Positions 5,398-8,073 of a stretch of 8,073 nt of DNA are shown piece by piece. Made by a program: the position numbers and the translations under genes. Under the pieces are notes generated by a model, which did no database searches, had not been told where the DNA came from, and saw only the letters and a program-made list of their open reading frames with translations. Source of the DNA: Promethearchaeota archaeon (GTDB lineage: Archaea; Asgardarchaeota; Lokiarchaeia; Sigynarchaeales; SOKP01). Each line of letters starts with the position of its first letter. Position 1 is the first letter of the stretch. The stretch covers positions 1 to 8,073 of the forward strand of contig JAGXNZ010000068.1 of assembly GCA_019894655.1 (NCBI GenBank). The letters are read 5' to 3'.

Positions 5398-6423
5398 CTA
5401 TTTTAATTTATTCCAGTCATTACTATTGTAAATGTATGACCAAGTATCACCAAGACAAGTATTTACATCTCTGGATCCTCCAAAAAGGATAGACTTACCA
5501 GTTCCAGGGATATTTACAAAAGAAGCAAACAACCTTTTTACTGGAGAGGAACTTGGAAGCTCTTGAGTCCATTGGTTAGTAAAAGGATTGTAGGTCCAAG
5601 TATCATCCAACCCTTCTCCAGTTCCATCAGAACCTCCAAAAATGATTATTCTTTGTACGGTATCATCATAAGTTAATGATTCCCAATATCGGTTTGGTGG
5701 CTTAGTCAGCATAGTCAACTCCGCCCAAGAATTGTTAGAATAATAATACACCCAAGTTTCGTCGGTAATAGTTGAAGTACGCCCTCCAAACATAAAACCT
5801 CTTTGATTGATTGGATCATAAACCATAGGAGCCCCATAACGTCCCGTTGGTTTTATGGAAGGGTTGAGGTTTGTCCAATTGTTAGTGGAATAATTAAATG
5901 CCCATGTGTCATCTAAATGTCCTCCCGCGGATCTATATCCCCCAAAAAGTATCACTTTCTGAGCTTGTGGATTGTAGAAAATTGAAGCGCTTCCTCTATA
6001 TGAAGGATAATTATCAGGAAATACCTGAGTCCATACCTGAGTTCGAGAATCAAATATCCATGTATCATCTATCCAATTATCATTTATGTCAATTCCTCCA
6101 AATAAAATTATCTTCTGAGCTATTGGATCATATGCCATCGAGTGACTCGATCTTGCCGTAGGATGTTGTTGGGGAAAAATTTCAGTCCATAAATTAACTA
6201 TGGGATCATAAATCCAAGTATCATCATAATAGGTATATGAGCTACTATCTTGAAACCCTCCACCAAAGAGAATCAATTTGTTAACACTCTCATCATAAAC
6301 CAAACCATAGCCGTACCTCGCTGAAGGTGCATTAATAGAAAATACTATTCCAATAGTAATAGATATACTACTAGCAATAAGAACACTGAGAGAAACTATT
6401 AAAATTTTAATTTTCTTTCTCAT
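5398..6423 (-). CDS. Exported or membrane-anchored six-repeat kelch beta-propeller protein
   Basis: The 341-residue protein starts with basic MRKKIK and a hydrophobic segment (about 7-29), a signal peptide or signal anchor, so the rest is probably outside the membrane. From residue 33 to the end there are six kelch repeats spaced 50-55 residues. Each has 'R...yD...k.iLFGG' and then 'D(D/E)TW...n.W'. FGG falls at 53, 108, 160, 212, 262 and 314, and the (D/E)TW triplet at 68, 120, 172, 222, 274 and 326. Six complete blades make a closed propeller likely, as in galactose-oxidase-type kelch domains, but no catalytic domain is attached, so it is more likely a binding or scaffold protein. Repeat 4 has ETW and repeat 6 is the most divergent, with a single cysteine. 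ATG at 6423 is preceded by a TATA-like TTTATAAG about 55 bases upstream. Flanking terminators suggest a single-gene transcript. Confidence 0.85.
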   Translation of the reverse strand: MRKKIKILIVSLSVLIASSISITIGIVFSINAPSARYGYGLVYDESVNKLILFGGGFQDSSSYTYYDDTWIYDPIVNLWTEIFPQQHPTARSSHSMAYDPIAQKIILFGGIDINDNWIDDTWIFDSRTQVWTQVFPDNYPSYRGSASIFYNPQAQKVILFGGYRSAGGHLDDTWAFNYSTNNWTNLNPSIKPTGRYGAPMVYDPINQRGFMFGGRTSTITDETWVYYYSNNSWAELTMLTKPPNRYWESLTYDDTVQRIIIFGGSDGTGEGLDDTWTYNPFTNQWTQELPSSSPVKRLFASFVNIPGTGKSILFGGSRDVNTCLGDTWSYIYNSNDWNKLK

Positions 6424-6460
6424 AGGTTTCTCAATTCAATAAATAATAGATTAAGTAATT

Positions 6461-6477
6461 AGTAAACTAAGTAAACT
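6461..6477. repeat. Tandem direct repeat AGTAAACT-A-AGTAAACT, candidate operator
   Basis: Two exact copies of AGTAAACT (6461-6468 and 6470-6477) repeat with a 9-bp period. They lie on the gene side of the kelch TATA box (6476-6483, TTTATAAG on the minus strand), between it and the expected start site, a common repressor position in archaea. A third exact copy (6544-6551, sharing the 9-mer AAGTAAACT with the second) lies 66 bp further upstream. AT-rich DNA makes short repeats cheap, so confidence is modest. Confidence 0.4.
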
Positions 6478-6483
6478 TATAAA
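6476..6483 (-). promoter_or_regulatory. TATA box of the kelch gene
   Basis: TTTATAAG on the minus strand is centred about 57 bases upstream of the kelch ATG. Initiation about 26 bases downstream would leave a leader of around 30 nt. The box abuts the duplicated AGTAAACT motif. Confidence 0.45.
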
Positions 6484-6564
6484 TTGATTAGAAATAGTAA
6501 AGCATTCTATTGAGTACAAAGGAAAAAAATATTATATAACGCAAGTAAACTGAGATTTTTAAAT

Positions 6565-6572
6565 AAAAAAAA
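6565..6572 (-). terminator. Oligo-T terminator after the seven-helix membrane protein
   Basis: Eight T on the minus strand lie about 26 bases past the stop of the membrane-protein gene. A second run of seven T follows at 6529-6523. The double tract fits oligo-T termination and separates this operon from the kelch gene. Confidence 0.45.
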
Positions 6573-6598
6573 GTAATTTTTACTGGAATCAAGTCTAT

Positions 6599-7258
6599 TT
6601 AAGTAATAGCTCGAACAAATATTTCTTTGCGGAAACTATCAAATATAAACATAGTTCCGATTATTAATATTATAGGTGAAGTAATATTCAACAGTTCTAT
6701 TAAGAATATTTCTGTTTTAAAAATACTTCCCAATCCAATAAGAATTACACCTACAATTATTTTCAAGGATTTCTGTTTTGGCGTTCCTGTATTTTTTAAA
6801 AGTATAAGGAAGAATAAATAAGGAATAAATGAAGTCATTATCAAAAAATATAACAGTATTATATCTGGCAGACCTGTGAAACTTAAGAGAAGTACTATAA
6901 TAAACGGGATTATTCCCGCAAAATGATGCCTTTCATAAGTAATCTTATTCATTACCTTCTCTAAATGTATGATTTTGTTCCAAAAGGGAATGAACAATAG
7001 TAAAATCCTGATTCTAAGTAGAAAATTATAAGTAACTAAATCTATTGGTAAATAATCTGAGAGAATTTTCATAATATTTTCAATAGCTATAATAAAAAAG
7101 AAGATTTCCCATGAAAATAAGTCGTTATAAAAGTGGAAGTCTTTTTCCTTAGAGAATTTCTTTGAAATGTAAAGTTTATTGATGATAATTAAAGCTATTA
7201 ATATGGATAAAACCACATTAACTAAAAATAATAATGTACTGATAAGTTCAAAAGCCAA
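6599..7258 (-). CDS. Seven-helix integral membrane protein of unknown function
   Basis: I do not recognise the family. The 219 residues contain seven hydrophobic segments, at about 5-28, 47-66, 74-98, 113-129, 132-154, 165-184 and 190-206, with short loops and no soluble domain. Loop 1 (residues 29-46) and the segment around 99-112 (HLEKVMNKITYERHH) carry most charge, and both would lie on the same side of the membrane. The size recalls stand-alone versions of the seven-helix sensor modules found at the N-terminus of some prokaryotic kinases, but no signature supports this. The frame starts with TTG at 7258, two bases after the upstream stop; there is no ATG near the start in this frame, the first internal Met being at residue 63, inside helix 2. 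GGAT nearby is at best a weak ribosome binding site, so translation is probably coupled to the nitroreductase-like gene, which suggests the two products act together. Confidence 0.75.
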   Translation of the reverse strand: MAFELISTLLFLVNVVLSILIALIIINKLYISKKFSKEKDFHFYNDLFSWEIFFFIIAIENIMKILSDYLPIDLVTYNFLLRIRILLLFIPFWNKIIHLEKVMNKITYERHHFAGIIPFIIVLLLSFTGLPDIILLYFLIMTSFIPYLFFLILLKNTGTPKQKSLKIIVGVILIGLGSIFKTEIFLIELLNITSPIILIIGTMFIFDSFRKEIFVRAIT

Positions 7259-7260
7259 TT

Positions 7261-8073
7261 TTATCCATCTACTAAATGAAATAATACAATTGGAATTAAA
7301 TTTCCTTCAAGGGATACACGCTCATTATTTGCTTGATTTACTAAATTACTTGCCATATTATTTATCGACTGCTCAGCAGAATCGAGATTGAACAATTTTC
7401 TATATTTTTGATCATCCGGATTTGATATTATTTTCTTTTGCCATTTTAAACCTAGAGCGTTTGCTTGTAATTGTAACCCTGCTAAAGCCAATCCAGCCTC
7501 AACTTCGGCCCAATACTTAAGATTCATAACTCTGTGTAGTAATCCCGCGCAAGGCTTTTTTCGATCGATACATAATAATATAGCATAATTAGAGAAACTG
7601 GTATCAAACTCCTTTTCAATCTCAGCTCTAATGCCCTGAGAGTTAAATTTTTGTATAAAATGGTCGTATGTTATAGTTCCATCAACCTTAATCCATCTAT
7701 TTAACGCAGAATACCCGACGGGATTATAATGATATGATCCCTTAGGGACAGTAGCAAGATCCTCTACATAAACTATTGGATATACCGCATATCCAGCACA
7801 TCCCGATGCATGCACACGACCGTAACCATTTTTCTCTAATGCATCACGGTTTCCATGAGTTGCATGATCCGTTTCTCCTTGGCAAGCCCAGAGCAGTTGA
7901 GAGATTTGGTGTAAATTTGTATGGTTTGGTGCCTTTTTATCTACCAGGTTAAAAATTACATCATCTAGTGGAATACCTTTATACTTATTCTCATAGATTG
8001 CGCGGTCTTTGTAACAAGCTGGAGTGTCTAGTAAGATCGTACCCTCTTCTACTTTTTTTTGAGGAGGTTCTGC
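7261..8073 (-). CDS. SagB-like nitroreductase-fold flavoprotein, N-terminus cut by right window edge
   Basis: The frame is open from the window edge to the stop at 7261, giving 270 visible residues; a GTG at 7815 is internal, because the homologous region continues upstream of it. SQLLWACQG (58-66) matches the 'lsqLLWAaqG' phrase of SagB-type nitroreductases, and HASGCAGYAVYPIVYVEDL (88-106), then KGSYHYNP (111-118), match their 'PSAGalYPlevyv...GlYhYdp' region. YWAEVEAGLALAGLQLQANALG (187-208) is the helix corresponding to 'd.G.aaqnl.L.A.alGLg'. Members bind FMN and oxidise or reduce varied substrates; SagB proper oxidises azolines to azoles in modified peptides. Here the expected RRS.R motif before SQLLWA reads LVDKKAPNH (43-51), so usual FMN-phosphate contacts look altered, and the PSAG motif has become ASGCAG. 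No YcaO cyclodehydratase is visible. It is the first gene of an operon with the seven-helix protein. Confidence 0.7.
   Translation of the reverse strand, partial: AEPPQKKVEEGTILLDTPACYKDRAIYENKYKGIPLDDVIFNLVDKKAPNHTNLHQISQLLWACQGETDHATHGNRDALEKNGYGRVHASGCAGYAVYPIVYVEDLATVPKGSYHYNPVGYSALNRWIKVDGTITYDHFIQKFNSQGIRAEIEKEFDTSFSNYAILLCIDRKKPCAGLLHRVMNLKYWAEVEAGLALAGLQLQANALGLKWQKKIISNPDDQKYRKLFNLDSAEQSINNMASNLVNQANNERVSLEGNLIPIVLFHLVDG

Noticed and set aside
5898..6161. Plus-strand open frame of 87 codons opposite the kelch gene.
   Set aside because: It is fully antisense to well-defined kelch repeats and has no motif or start signal. Similar antisense frames at 308-643 and 1088-1486 (opposite the transporter) and at 6627-6821 and 7179-7391 were dropped for the same reason.
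5398..6423. Regularly spaced DNA repeats of about 155 bp resembling an array.
   Set aside because: The periodicity comes from the kelch protein repeats; it has no identical short repeats with unique spacers, so it is not CRISPR-like.

Overview
The window is an AT-rich stretch with compact genes, short spacers and little Shine-Dalgarno usage. Several signals look archaeal: TATA-box-like octamers (TTTATAAA, TTTATAAG, TATTTATA) upstream of starts, bare oligo-T tracts downstream of stops instead of GC-rich hairpin terminators, and at least one GTGAT-type ribosome binding site. The gene mix is a glycoside/cation (GPH) symporter, several divergent uroporphyrinogen-decarboxylase-like proteins, an exported kelch propeller, an orphan seven-helix membrane protein and a UPF0175/DUF3368 toxin-antitoxin pair. 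It fits an anaerobic archaeon, possibly of the Asgard/Lokiarchaeal type, but this assignment is inference from gene style and not from a marker gene.

Left part (1-1970). A truncated membrane-anchored protein, probably an alpha/beta hydrolase, runs off the left edge on the minus strand. Behind it on the same strand is a full-length GPH-family transporter, separated by a T/A-tract terminator. Upstream of the transporter lies the only long non-coding stretch, 1606-1970. It holds the transporter's TATA box and ribosome binding site, a perfect palindrome next to the TATA box (candidate operator), and a GC-richer segment of about 100 nt (1773-1872) with nested inverted repeats. That segment may be a structured RNA or a leftover end of an IS200/IS605-type element.

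Centre (1971-5306). Two distantly related URO-D-fold proteins, one on each strand and facing each other, flank a plus-strand toxin-antitoxin operon. The plus-strand URO-D protein has His-Met-Asp where the corrinoid methyltransferases have the zinc-binding His-x-Cys. The minus-strand one keeps His-Ser-Cys but has Ser-His where the third zinc ligand (Cys) normally sits. With the symporter next door, the simplest story is import and processing of a small organic, perhaps methylated, compound. No corrinoid protein or substrate-specific methyltransferase is present to confirm it.

Right part (5398-8073). All genes are on the minus strand. An exported or lipid-side-anchored six-repeat kelch propeller has its own promoter, with a duplicated 8-bp motif between TATA box and start. 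Upstream of it is a two-gene operon: a SagB-like nitroreductase-fold protein that continues past the right edge, followed 2 nt after its stop by a seven-helix membrane protein starting with TTG. The nitroreductase lacks the usual N-terminal Arg-Arg-Ser FMN-phosphate motif in the visible part. The nitroreductase/membrane pair is the least explained gene set in the window. No CRISPR array, tRNA, rRNA or intact transposase was seen.
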